The notes under the pieces were generated by a model that made no database searches, was not told where the DNA came from, and saw nothing but the letters and a program-made list of their open reading frames with translations. A program made the translations under genes and the position numbers. 64,000 nucleotides of DNA from Leucocoprinus leucothites (lineage: Eukaryota > Basidiomycota > Agaricomycetes > Agaricales > Agaricaceae), in contig JAACJO010000005.1 of NCBI GenBank assembly GCA_013368445.1, forward strand, positions 1-64,000. The letters run 5' to 3'. Positions 1 through 11,934 of the stretch are shown piece after piece. The number at the start of each line of letters is the position of its first letter. Positions within the stretch are counted from its first letter, which is position 1.

Positions 1-2226
1 GATTACAGTGCTTGTGCCGAGTGTGCCGTAGAGGACGACTCGAACACCACTTCTCTGAATAAGATTTGACAGGAATTGGACGAGGCCAGCATAAAGTGAA
101 ATTAGGGAGCGTAATGTAGCGGATGGCGTCCAGGAAAGTGGCATAGGTGGAGGAAGAAAACGAGTGTCGAGAATTACCGGTCAACTTGAGGGACCGAGAG
201 AGGTGTATAAATAACGGATTGTGTGAAATGCGGGGTCGGGTGCGCAATAATTTAGTATTGAAATCGCGTCGGAAAGGCTGTGTTACCGAGGTGGTGCTCC
301 GATCTAATGAAGCGATTCAGTCACGGTTAACAAAAACGGCACAAGACAATTGCCAGCTAGAAAAGTCTTTATGGGCTTTGTACTTACTGGTCCCTACAGC
401 AACGGAATAAACAACCCTGTGGCGAGGATCTCAGGTACACGTCGTATACCTACTACAACGAGGGTAAAAGCTTGCTTCCGTTCAAGCGGTAGCCTCCTCC
501 AGTAGTACAAATAAAAAAAGAAGGGTAAAGTGAGTCGCACCCCGACCACTGGGAAACGGGAAATTGTCGGACGACTCCAACGGACTTCAACGCTTTTATT
601 GTGATACTGCAGTAATCGAGATGATCACTCACAATCCATGATGGATGAAATACGCGCGCGGGTTAAGAAGACACAGGGATCTCCAATGATGTTCTTACGC
701 CATCAGTTCGACGATTTGGTCGCTGTTGTTCAGAGAGTTAGGTCCTTGTCAGGAATCATCTCAATATACATAGCTCGTTGCCAGTTGCCAGTTGGCGTAG
801 CTCAGAGCTGGGACAGGGTTACCATGGAGACGATAGCCTGTGTTGAGATTTTCAGTCAGGGGGCAATTGCTGAATCATGATGTTCCCTCAAGACTGTTTT
901 TATGAACTCCGATCCGCATGCATGTCCCTGTATTTTTTTGACATATTGCGAGAAACGTATATGCAGCTCTGGAACCAGTGTTCGGAATTCACACCGTGTC
1001 TTGGACTGCATGAAGTTAGACCTTGCCACCTTTGATCCTCGTTTCGAATTCCATGACTAAGAAGGTAGGAAGGTATTCTTGTACTCAGCCATGTGGATGA
1101 TTGACCATGATACGTGATATATACTGGCAATGTCTTGATCAGCTTTTCCATCTTAATTCTTTGATGGTACACCTGGAGCCACATCATATTATTAACTGGA
1201 AAAAAATCTGGCAATTCATTGGTCAATAGGCTTTTTTATTTTGATTCGGACCAGGTTGGACCTATCGTTTACCTAGAACGTGAAACTTCCGTCACTTCGG
1301 GTGGAAAGCTGAATTCACCAAATCGCATAATCGAGGGTCCAATTGCTCGATCTGGGATGCTAATGGAACACATAACACCGCAGATCATACGCATAACACC
1401 ACAGAACATACGCAACTCCAATCTATCAATTGTGGGAGATGTTCGAGCTGACTTCCAACGTGAACAAGAGATCCGGTCACGACGAGTTTCCGAAACACCA
1501 ACTGCCCTCACTGGTGGGCAAAATGTGCTACAAAGGGTTATGGCAATACAATCATAATTAGATTTAGCTCCTATGGGACACCTTAAGTAAACAGGGGTGG
1601 ATATTTGTGTAGAGGACGATCAGCGAGTGATGATTGTAAAATTACTACAGCGTGACAAGAGATACCTGAGAAAACTGGTATGATAATTATGTGACTGTAC
1701 AGAATATACAAGGCAAGTCCGGGAGCTTAAAGCATAACAAAGAGTGTGGGTATGTCCGAACGACGGGAAAAGTAATCAAGAGCACAAACCACAAACCAAA
1801 GGATAGCAGTGTCCAGTCAAAGTAAACCCATCGTGACCTCGGCCCCGAATCCATCCCAAGAACGCCTGAGTATAAATCGCCATTCATTCGGATACGCATA
1901 TGGTACAGGGTGAGTGGAAGTCCTCCGGCCTTCAGGATAAAAAAAGTCGATGGTGAAATTTTACAGAATTGAAACACCCGCGCTTGCATCAACTCGAATC
2001 TAGTCTTGTTGTTTAGGTGAGAGGATAACCAAGGGGACCGGTAGTCTTGTCCAATGTAACGGAAAAGCCGCTCTTGACTTTAGTACGAGAAGATCATTAA
2101 CCAGGGGTTCAGGACAATCTGCAGTTTGATGGTCAATTAACTGTTCGTGATTGCCGTTGTTGCACCATCTTTGCAAAGAGAAAAACAAAAAACGAGAACA
2201 ATGGTCACCCATCCATCATCACGGCA
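1..2226. other. Left-end stretch without a recognisable gene
   Basis: Only short open frames on both strands (all under 115 codons) occur here, several of them starting at GTG or TTG instead of ATG. None shows a family motif that I recognise, and no splice-joined model extends them convincingly. The one visible structure is a small 21-bp tandem duplication, listed separately. The right end is simply the 3' flank of the GT2 gene. Confidence 0.5.
1371..1412. repeat. Two-copy 21-bp tandem repeat
   Basis: Two adjacent units, 1371-1391 and 1392-1412, both begin CATAACACC and end CATACG, and match at about 19 of 21 positions by eye. The unit is a multiple of three, so it keeps frame in the open frame that spans it, but that frame has no other sign of being coding. 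Confidence 0.6.
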
Positions 2227-5200
2227 TCAGGGATGGACACATAACGCCACCGTGTAAGTGCCATCCGACCCGGAACTACTACAAAGTGCGACAATGACGA
2301 AAACAAAGGGAAAGTAACGCACAGGAAGGAGGATGTGGCAACCAACCACAAGTGAGAGTGGTATGATCAGAGCCCACTGGTATCCAGGAATTTGCCACTC
2401 AAAGGGCACCACGTTTGTTGTGAAGATGATCATCATTGCTATACACAGGAAGCAGGTGATGAAGGAGAGCTTGAAACGACGCCATATGGCTGGAACTATC
2501 AAGCGGAGCCAGAGAAGTCAGCAAAGCCACTTCGGCAGGAACAAATTAAACATACCCTCGATCCAAAACGTCGAGCGTTCAACTTCCTTGCCAGTTGATC
2601 CCCATGTCCTAAACGCGATCAAGGTATAAAAAAAGGTTTTTCTAAATGCAACAGAGACACTTACATATCATACGAGCACATGTGCGCAAGCAAGGCAGTG
2701 GTTAGATGGATACTAAGGCCACCGAAGAAGAACACACTATGTAAGAGAGGGATAACTTGTAAATTTTTGGCACCAAGAACCTGGCATGGACCGACTCACA
2801 AGAAAGGGACCCATCGCAGATTCTCAAAGAGCGCCGCGAAGAAACTCCTATGTCCAATGCGATACTCCAGGAGCGTATAGCCTAGGTTCCCAATACCGGG
2901 GAAGACGACCGTGCACGCCAAAAGTATTTCAAAACTATGTAAGTAGAATCGGTCCACTTGTATTCCGAGTCCGAGGATTAGGTAGTTGATAATGGATCCG
3001 ACGGTAGCGGCGGCGATCCCGTCTATATTTGTCGTACAGAACCATATGCAAGTGGGAGAGTGGCCAATGCGCATAAGGGCGTTTAACGTGGTGAGAAACG
3101 TGTTTGATGAAGGAAGCGCGAAAAACGGTGATTGGTCCAGCACAAGTAGAAGAAGGCGCCCACGAGAAGAAACAATTGAAGTTAGCGAGAGTTATTGATA
3201 TGCATACCGAAAAAGCCCTAATTGTCCCCAGGGCTATAATTGAAAATGAAACTCACAGTACGAGAACATATCTGTGAATTGAACGGAACATCAGGAACCA
3301 ATGCGATTTTGACGACTTGATAGAGGTATTGCTCACAGGACATCATCCCGATCTTATAGTGCACGGGTGCCTTGGACCAAACGAAGCCCCTTAACTCTTC
3401 GCTGATTGGACCTTTGCGCCACCACCTGATAAGGGGGTTGAAGATAATCTCATTGCAACCTGCCAGTGAAGATTCACATCCATCAATTCACCTTCATTTA
3501 CATACGGAAATAAGGTACCACGCACCATAGGCATATTTCTGCCATCTTGCCAATTCATCCACAACGGTGAGTGAAACACCCTCCTTAAAACCACCCTCAG
3601 AGTAAGTCGCCCAACGAAGCGTATATCCTTTCAGCAGAAGGCGAAGTGCCATGTTGAAATCTTCAGAGACGTTTGCTTCGGACCATTGCTTGAGAACCCC
3701 GTTTTCGATGAATGAAGCATCTTGGACAGCAGACCAGCGAAGGAAGGCATTGTGCCCGACGAAAGGAGCGACTTCTCCATTAGCGCAACCGAGAGAGATA
3801 CACTTGTTGATGCGGCGCGTAAAGTGGGTGATGCCGTTCTCAAAGTAGTGATTCGCCACCTGCATGACGTCTGGGGAGATATATATCAAAACGAAAATCT
3901 TAACGCCAGACCTGGCGGGTACATACCGGACTCGTGTTGAATGATGGCGACGTCGGGGGATTCACCCATTTCGCGAGCGGCGTCTCTGAAGCAGTCCTAG
4001 TTGTGCGTTTCCATAAGTAAATAAGAATTCATCTTAAAAATCTGGCGCCTCACCTCCGGCACAACCGTATCCGAGTCAATGATTAAGATGATTTCGCCCA
4101 TCCTCAAACTCTTGCCATTAGCACCCCAAGGCATATACTTGTTACCAGACTCCTCGAAAACCTCATCCATTGCCATTCTCAGAGCGCGATCCTCGAGACA
4201 CTCGTCGGGGTATCCTCTACACCCTCCTGAATCAATTGCGCCAAGAACTTCTCGAGCTTTAAGGAGATGCTCAATCCATAATTCATATTGCTAGCCTTCT
4301 TGAATTTTCCAGCCCGTTTGAATCCATCGGGTTTTGAGGAGTGTCCGGGACGAGCAGTCCAACCAATGTTATGGTTCGCATAGAAAGCCTTCCTCTCGAG
4401 CTGGTCGATTTCAGAGAGAACTTGCATTCCGTCGTCACACACGAAGATCGCCGACGTCCCACCTGGTAGATAATACCATTATCCAGTTGTTAATCACCAC
4501 TTGTAATTGAAGCAATGTGTCCTCGCTACGAACCTTGGCGAGCATATGTCTGCATAGCTTTCTTGATTGAGAACACCGAAGGGGCACTTAATGAGTTCAA
4601 TATATCAGCATCACAGGTCGATCACAACTTGTCGTAACCAACGATGAGAACGGCCCATTCCTCGTCAACAAAGCAAGAATACATTGATCGTGGGCGCTGA
4701 AACGAAGGAATCGAGTTGTCAAGGAAACTGAGGTGCTTACATGGTCAGTTCAAGACTCTCCTTGTAGACCGGCATCTGGATGGTGATATGGGGGAGGTTG
4801 CTGTCGATTTCGGGGTTTGGTTTGGGTTTGACCGCGGAATAGTACATCGAATTCTCGTGATACTGGGCAACAGGCCCAAAACTCCAGGGACGTCAGCTGT
4901 CAGCTATGGACAGAGCCGTGGAAAGTCTTACATGAGTGACAGGTTTCCAACAAGTTGCAAACAGAAAAACTGATCAGTAGAATTAGAACATCAGAGACCG
5001 CCAGAATCAAGAGAGAGAAGGGAACTTACGATCGAAATACAGAAAATGATAGGAAGCGTAGCGAAGAGACCAAATCTAGCAGCATTGTGATCCATGGCGT
5101 ATTCCTCTAGAAGAATCCCAGCACCAGAAGCCATGAAATCTATCGTGGGTCTTTGAATCAGAAACCCTAAATACGCAAACTGAGGAGGCAAAAGCGAAAC

Positions 5201-6130
5201 TTACAGGCCGACAGCGCCGCACCGCATCCAGCGTAGAACGGACCAAGCAGAATGAGCTTACGCTCTTCGCTCTTCTTCTCCGGATCACTATCCTTTAACG
5301 CCGCGCCCTTGTCATTGGGGTTCAGCCGCCAACTCCACCATTTGCGCTTTGGGGCTGGTTGGGACTGTACTGCTGGTTCCTCCTTGGAAACTTGCGTCGA
5401 GTCTGGGGTCTTCTCATTGAGATGAATCTCAGAGTTGACAATAGAGGGGTTGATGCTCGTGGAGATTGAGGGTGTTTCTTTGCGTGCTACAGTGCGCGTC
5501 CGCCAGATATGCTTAATGAGCTTTTCCTCGAACTCTTTGCAGAGGGGGATCATGGTCTCAAGGGAGTATGACCAAAGTACGAGAGATCGTTCATCACGCT
5601 AGAAGACGTCGTCAGAGGGGGTAGCCAAAGGAAGCACGGCGGAACACCTACGATAAAGGCACCACATTGGTCTTTTTCGGCATGCGGAAGCTCGTCTATG
5701 GTCTCGATGACCTGTATTCGGGTGTCCCGGTCAATGTAGATGCAATCATCCGTGGGACCACTAGCCGAGAGCGTTAAGCGGTGGTGAGGTATGCTCAACG
5801 AAGATAACACACATTTTACGGATGGCAGCAGTTACAGCAGCACTTCTGAGCTTGACGGCGACGACTGGATTCAGTCGTCGAACCGCAGCTTCAAATGGAA
5901 CGAGTGCTGGATTCTCGTATGGGAAGACTCTGAAGTAATTGTCTTCGACTCGGAGACAGACACCAGTAGAGATAATGTCCTCCGTGGGCATAAACCAGTT
6001 GTCTTGCTGTGTCGTTTCATCTGGAGCTGATCAGTGGGAAGTTTTAGGGTTTACATATTAACATACAGATCTTATGTAGCCATGCGTCGAACAAGTCGTA
6101 GTCTGAGTTGTGAATGGTAACTGCAGACAT
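2227..6130 (-). CDS. Polytopic glycosyltransferase family 2 (GT2) polysaccharide synthase, with one frame break
   Basis: Membrane-embedded processive GT2 enzyme of the fungal type related to cellulose/hyaluronan synthases, probably making an extracellular or wall polysaccharide. The start at 6130 opens MSAVTIHNSDYD and splices to a DERSLVLWSYSLE segment. Seen in order: two hydrophobic segments; the substrate-site motif HITIQMPVYKESLE (about 4.8 kb); APSVFSIKKAMQTYARQ; GKFKKASNMNYG; the DxD in IIDSDTVVPE; VGHNAFLRW; the acceptor ED in VSEDFNMALRL; and RWQKYAYG in the QxxRW position. Several C-terminal membrane helices follow (for example near FYLHSFEI and VVGCHILLP). It has about a dozen introns, one of 234 nt (3023-3256). 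The frame changes between LIQEGVEDTP and DECLEDRAL at a GGGG run, 4207-4210; one added base restores it, so this is probably a sequence error. The last exon and stop are least certain. It lies head-to-head with a GH16 gene. Confidence 0.88.
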
Positions 6131-7294
6131 GATGAAGGCCGAGAGAGAGGAACTCAAGCCTGTAGGCCTTGAGGCGGATAATTAAGAGAGGAAGGATAAG
6201 AATAAATTGAAGCACAGCCAGACAAGAATTGCGATACCAGGAAGGCATATCGGCTCATGGGGGCTTATAACCATCGTTCTCAGCATCAAACGTTGTCTTT
6301 GGACGGACGGATGGATGGAATTCAGTGAGTCACGTCTGTGACACCACGAGCTCCTGTAACAGCACTGACAGCGAATCGCAGATTCAAGCCGAACAGCTTC
6401 ACTTTGCTCCGACTCCCGTCCTACAAGCGCTTCGTTCCTGGTTTTCCAACACACTGTCGACTGCCGGAAGCAGAAGTTGATCATGGATGATACCCATTTT
6501 TATTGGCTAAAAAATACAAAGAACTTTACCACGCCCTTGGCTGCCCTGGAGTTTTATGGTCCTCACATCGGCAGCCTTATCGGACACAAACTTCTCACAT
6601 TTTTGTCATTTTCCCTCATTCGTTTTTCTCGGTAGAATGCACTACCATCTCCCTGATGCAGGTCTATTAACATCTTAACTATGATGTGATCGACACACAA
6701 GGTCTAGACCAAGCACTGCTGCAGCCCGGAAGCCCATGACAGCCGTGCACATCCATCTTTTCTGCCTTGCTTTACCAGTGATTGAGTTGGGAAAGTTCGC
6801 ACGTCGCGTTTCTTTCTATCGGGCTCCGCAGAAGGTGGGATGGGGCAATTATTATTCTATCTGTATTCTTCAGCTAATCGCTATCGAAGGTAATCCTGTT
6901 ATTCTCGAACCTCAAAACCACCAACATCCGATCGAACTTCGAATCGTCACGTAAATGATGCGAAGCCTTGTGCAATCTAGGAACTTTGCAGCCGTGCAGT
7001 GCACGCTCAATCTCCCACTCCTGCCAACTTTCTACATCAAGGTGTCAATGCCACTCTTCAATTCGGATCCCCTGTTCGCCGCGTCCCGTCCCTTTCCACA
7101 CGGATCGTATCATTCTCCTGACCACGACAGTAGGACTGGACAAATCTCTCGAACAAAGTCTGAGAACATCCTGCCCGTCTTTTTCCCCCTCTTTACCCAA
7201 GGACCATCAATCTACTGTCTAACTATAAAACATTGAACTTGTTTACCCACGTCCATTCTTTCCGTTTGTCGACTCTCCGCCCGTCTTCTGAAAG
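6131..7294. promoter_or_regulatory. Shared divergent promoter region of GT2 (-) and GH16 (+)
   Basis: These 1.16 kb separate the two ATG codons and hold no convincing gene. The half near GH16 is pyrimidine-rich on the plus strand (about 7000-7290), as is common ahead of fungal start sites. Short open frames at 6736-6954 and 6955-7236 show no recognisable content and are treated as leader sequence. Confidence 0.5.
7224..7230 (+). promoter_or_regulatory. Candidate TATA box of the GH16 gene
   Basis: TATAAAA sits about 65 bp upstream of the GH16 ATG at 7295, inside the pyrimidine-rich leader. The position suits a core promoter, but this is only a motif match. Confidence 0.4.
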
Positions 7295-9718
7295 ATGTCA
7301 GATAACAACAATTTGCCTCCTTCCACTGACGACATCCTGAACGAAGGAAGGGACATGCAGACGGTTCCTTCATCGTCTCAAGCCTCTGATGGAGAGAATC
7401 GCCCAACCACTTCCTCATCCTTACCGCGAGACCCGTTCACTACACCTTTCTCAAGCCGACCATCGTCTCGTCATCATCATCACCTACATTCTTCAAAGAT
7501 CTCATTCTCCGATGCCTCTAGCGGCTTCCTCAGTATCCCCCGTACCCCTACAGAAGGTATCTTCCCGAGTGCGACTTCGAACCACATCCCAGTTCCTCGT
7601 TCCATCCTCTCCAACCCCTCTCGAATCTCGATGCTCCAATCCGCTCGGTCGAGTGCTGTCCCTCTTCCCGGTGGAAATGCTGTCCCACGTAAACTTCCCC
7701 GAATGAAGTCACATATGATCACAGACCGCAATGATATATCTAAACCTTGGACCGAGAAGCCCAATCCTCGAGCCAGAATCGCCTACCTTCTGACTTACGC
7801 GGTCGTTTGCATCGGGTTCGCTGGAGGAATTTTGCAGTGTTACTTTAACTATGCCCACGCTCAGCTGGACAGGAAACCGCTTTGCCTTGTCATGGAGGAG
7901 AACTTTGATTCCGGGGACGGGGTCTTCGGCGAAAATGGCTCCTTCAATAGGGAGGTCAATATGGATGGCTTTGGGTATGTGTAACCTTTTCTCGTTCACT
8001 TCTACTTCATTCCTCGACTCCAAGTTCCACAGTAGTGTTGCGCTGTCGTTTCTCGATGAGAAGCCCCTCAAAGGCTTCTCTGGTTGTGAAACCATTCTCT
8101 CTTCACCTTCTCGCTCTCCCGCGCTGCCTTCTCATCCCTTCCTGACTTCTTCTCTGCCTACTTAGGAATGGTCAATTCGAGATGACGACAGCATCGCAGA
8201 ACAACTCCTTTGTGAAGGACGGTTTCCTCTACATTGTGCCGACACTCACTTCCGACTCCATTGGAAACGATGCCGTTTTCGATGGGACTGTGTACAACAT
8301 CACGGATTGTACTTTTAATCAAACCCGTCCTAACAATGGATTTATCACGAAAAACGGCGCAACAGCTTTTGATGAAGCTGGGTATGTGAAAGCCTGCAGC
8401 GCTGTTAGCAATCGCACCGCAGGCACCGTGATCAACCCAGTCCAAAGCGCTCGTATAAACACAAAGGGAAAGGCGAGCATCAAGTATGGACGAGTTGAGA
8501 TTAGAGCGAAGATGCCAAATGGGTAAGCACCCATCCATTCCTCATGTCACTGATAACTTCGCCTTCGTTGAATGCTTATTCTTGCCGTTCTCTATGCTGT
8601 CTTACAGTGATTGGGTAAGTTACAACTTCCGTGTTTGTGTGGGAAGCTGCGTAAACATAGACTCATTTGCTTTCCCTCTAGCTCTGGCCTGCGCTCTGGA
8701 TGCTTCCCGTGGACGAAGCTTATGGGCCTTGGCCTCTCAGTGGGGAAATTGATATCGTCGAATCCCGAGGAAATGGGCTCAAGTATACAGCACGGTGAGT
8801 ATTCCCCGTGTATCATTCTTACTCCAATCCACTCAATTCATTCATTCATCGTTTTCAGTGGTTCGAACTACGTTCAGGGTTCACTCAACTGGGGACCAAC
8901 GACCTTCCTCAATGGAGTCTTGAAGTCATACAGTTGGTGGACGGAGCGCCGCCAGTCGTTCGGCAGCCAGTTTCGTACGTACGCATTGGAGTGGACTGAC
9001 AAATGGCTGTAAGCATCCCTGTCCTTCGTTCTTCCTTCCCGCCTCGGATTCTCACCCTCTTGCGTCATCGTGCTTTCGAACCCGACCACTGATTCGCAAA
9101 TATTGATTGGCAACAGACGCATCTACGTCGATAACCGTCTCCACACCCTTCTCGACATAAAGTTCAATGAGCCTTTCTTCAAGCGTGGTGAATTCCCTGA
9201 GGTGATCTTCGACGGGCCCAATCCGGTTGCCTTGCAGAATCCTTGGATTAATGGGACGAATGCAACGCCATTTGATCAAGGCAAGTCCATTCAATACCTT
9301 CGCATTCATTAATTGAAGTGGAGCTGGCTTTGATGCCAAGATTTGATCTCCCACTCTGCTTCTGCCAACCTTCTCTGTTCGCTGACGCTGCATTTCAGAG
9401 TTCTATTTGATCATGAACGTTGCCGTTGGTGGCACGAACGGCTGGTTCCCTGAAGCGCAGGGCGACAAGCCATGGCTTGATGCCTCACCAAGTGAGTGTG
9501 TCCTTGTGTTGCTGCTTCTTTTTTTGATGTGATTGAATTGCTATAGATGCTATGCGCGATTTTGCGCTTGCAGAAGCTAAGTGGTATTCAACGTGGCCCA
9601 CTAGCGTTGAAGATCGTGCCCTTGTTGTGTACGCTGAACTGAAATCACTCTGTGTACCCTGACTAACATACACTACAGAGATTATGTCAAAATGTGGAAG
9701 CATTGCGATAACAATTGA
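7295..9718 (+). CDS. Membrane-anchored GH16 laminarinase-like glucanase
   Basis: Type II membrane protein likely to cleave or remodel beta-1,3(4)-glucan at the cell surface. The first 160 or so residues are Ser/Pro-rich and cytosolic, then comes one membrane span (AYLLTYAVVCIGFAGGILQ). The lumenal GH16 domain contains the catalytic ExDxxE as GEIDIVESRG and the conserved PNGDWLWPALWMLP, EFYLIMNVAVGGTNGWFP and KPWLDASP. Proposed exons: 7295-7974, 8166-8522, 8608-8614, 8682-8794, 8859-9008, 9118-9280, 9399-9491, 9547-9628 and 9679-9718. The third is a 7-nt microexon and the intron after 9280 begins with GC. All junctions keep frame and the catalytic residues are intact. The sequence resembles the GNBP-like/laminarinase group more than Skn1/Kre6, but that assignment is from memory of the family. 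Confidence 0.93.
9281..9398 (+). other. GC-AG intron in the GH16 gene
   Basis: The exon ends GATCAAG and the intron opens GCAAGT and closes TTTCAG. Joining 9280 to 9399 gives the family sequence FDQEFYLIMN. No GT donor nearby gives a continuous frame. Confidence 0.75.
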
Positions 9719-10091
9719 TACAATCTGAATACGCTCCCACCTCGTTCAACCACTTTCGCGATCCCCCGGCAACGTTAGCTAGCCATTTGTGCTTTGTTCT
9801 TGGACTTATTAGCATTCTCCTTTCTCGAATACAATATGTGACACTCCGATTTCAGAGAGGCGCAGTCGAACAATCTAAACTATTACTGTTATTCGGGGAC
9901 TCTTGTATGTAGTGTAGCGTCATAGGGTTAATTGTCATGCCCCCCAGATAACCAATTCTACACAATGGGATACATAATTTTACCACTCTTAGCACCTTTC
10001 CCAACACGTCAAACAAACTTTAGATGGGAGTGTCACCGTTGTGTCAGTGTCGTGGAAAGTCTTATCGAAATCTCGGCCTGTCGGATCTGCG

Positions 10092-10119
10092 CAGCCACCA
10101 GCCACCAGCCACCAGCCAC
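10092..10119. repeat. Four-copy heptanucleotide repeat CAGCCAC
   Basis: Four perfect head-to-tail copies of CAGCCAC. Seven-base units do not preserve a reading frame, so this is a simple non-coding minisatellite. Confidence 0.85.
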
Positions 10120-10802
10120 CCAACGTGGGCTGGAGGTATCGGTGACCTGGTCAAAGGGGATAATGCTGTATCCCTGAAAAGGACAGACAAGCAGTTCGGC
10201 GATGATGAGCCTAGATTTGTAATTGCGTTTACGAGGCAGTCGATTCGGCCTCGGAGACTAAGTTATCATATTGACTCAGGATTCTGACATAGACGTTGTG
10301 ATGGAAAATTCTGTAAATAACAAAATTGTTTGGCCGTTCAAACGTTCACAGGTTGATTGTTTGATGGGGACTGGGCCTCGGCGGTTTAGGATAGGTGGGT
10401 CAATTCCATACTTCAATATAGAAAATTCTTCAGACGCTCAAGTATACTTCCTTTCGTACCTGTCCATCGATCCGATAAAGGTTCCCAGTACCTCTTCATT
10501 CATCATTCCGTGAGTCTAGAACTATCTATCAGCTTAATGACGCACAGCAGACCTTCCGTAGTTCATTCCGGTACCTGAGGCTGCCCTGGCAGCGTGCAGC
10601 TCCACGAATGAGCAATGAAAACATGGCTGTTTTGCTCGTTAAGGAAGATCTGCTGCCTCATCAAGAACACCGCATTGGAGCCGCGAAGACTCCGATTGTC
10701 CGTCATTCATTCCTGTGCCGAGTCTCGGAATCTCTTGGAGTTCCAATCGCGGCCTTGCTGATAAGTATATTTAGCCTAGTACAATGATAGGTTTTAAGAT
10801 TC

Positions 10803-11453
10803 ATGCGCCTTGCGTATTTTTGTCCGATACCACAGAGGATTACTAGAGGTAATTGTGGATTAAAGTCAACGGGTCTCGCCGAAAACAATACCGAGTCGTG
10901 GCTCTTTCTCTCATGGTGCACGGTTACCTTGAAGCGAAGATCAAATAGGCCAGCTGACCTTCCGCCACATCCAATATATTTTGTCAATAGGAGGCTCTTC
11001 AGAATCCTGCGTGGGATAAGACGATGCCTTGGATTTACGTTACGATTGACGAGCCTGGAAAACCCGAACAATCTGAACAGAAATGAAGTATTGATCCAGC
11101 ATTCGCGTATCATGACTAAAAATTCCACGGATTCCTCGAGACACGACCCCTATTTGCCAGAAGGTCTTTATCATGTATCAATTACAAGGCCGGGATGGTC
11201 TGTGGGAACGAATAGGGAAGTTCCATTCAACACAGTGTGCTTCGATCTGCCAGGTTTTCATCACGGCAGGTCGGAATTTACAGGTGTTGATCGACTACGA
11301 TGGTTCCTCGATCAACTGATGCAGAAATTTCTCGACAGTCACGGCCTGTGTGATAGGACTAATTCAGATTTCATTGTACACCATCCAGGATCACTCGTTC
11401 ATCCGAGCCGGGGAAACCATGTACTTTTTTTGAATGATCGTCGGAAGACGTGA
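10803..11453 (+). CDS. Uncharacterised 216-codon open frame, doubtful
   Basis: This is the longest unexplained plus-strand frame in the 9.7-11.9 kb gap and starts at an ATG. The predicted product is basic and shows no signal peptide, membrane span, repeat or motif that I recognise. A 141-codon frame lies antisense to its first half (10703-11128), so openness alone is weak evidence. It may be chance. Confidence 0.15.
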   Translation: MRLAYFCPIPQRITRGNCGLKSTGLAENNTESWLFLSWCTVTLKRRSNRPADLPPHPIYFVNRRLFRILRGIRRCLGFTLRLTSLENPNNLNRNEVLIQHSRIMTKNSTDSSRHDPYLPEGLYHVSITRPGWSVGTNREVPFNTVCFDLPGFHHGRSEFTGVDRLRWFLDQLMQKFLDSHGLCDRTNSDFIVHHPGSLVHPSRGNHVLFLNDRRKT

Positions 11454-11934
11454 ACAAATGTGATCCAGAGCCATGGTGCCTGAGCACTTTCCAGAACACA
11501 ATCAGCATATAATTATCGTTGACAGAAATTCGTTTTTCTCCTGGATGACCAGCCAGACGTATTCGGGATCTGAAGTTCCGTTGCGTCAAGTTTAACCGAG
11601 TAGCATCAAGGTCCCTCGTGTTCAGTCAAATAGTGTTGAAGCGACCTCAAGCAGTGGCCGGTGCTTCATGACGAAATGAAAGGCTCTGCCTTTCATCAGA
11701 GACTGTTACTGCTGCTGCTATTGCCACCGCCGCCGCCCCTACGGCCAGAGCGGTACTATACAACAGGAAAGGGTAGGTGGTGTTCTGGGCGGAATGGCTT
11801 ATTCTGGGTGACCTGAAGATAGGAGAGTTAAAAGTAGATCTGATGGTTCTATGAACAGGTCTTAGAGGTGGCTAGCACAAGGTCAGTGAGGTTGATCGGG
11901 TAAACACCTAGGGATGAATTATTCTGAAATATAA

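Larger units (their letters stand above)
9719..11934. other. Intergenic stretch between GH16 and COA1
   Basis: It holds the GH16 3' flank, a 7-bp tandem repeat and one 216-codon open frame of doubtful status (both listed separately). From about 11600 to 11935 it is the 3' flank of COA1, with a short CTGCTG/CCGCCGCC-rich patch near 11706-11740. Nothing else recognisable was seen. Confidence 0.5.
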
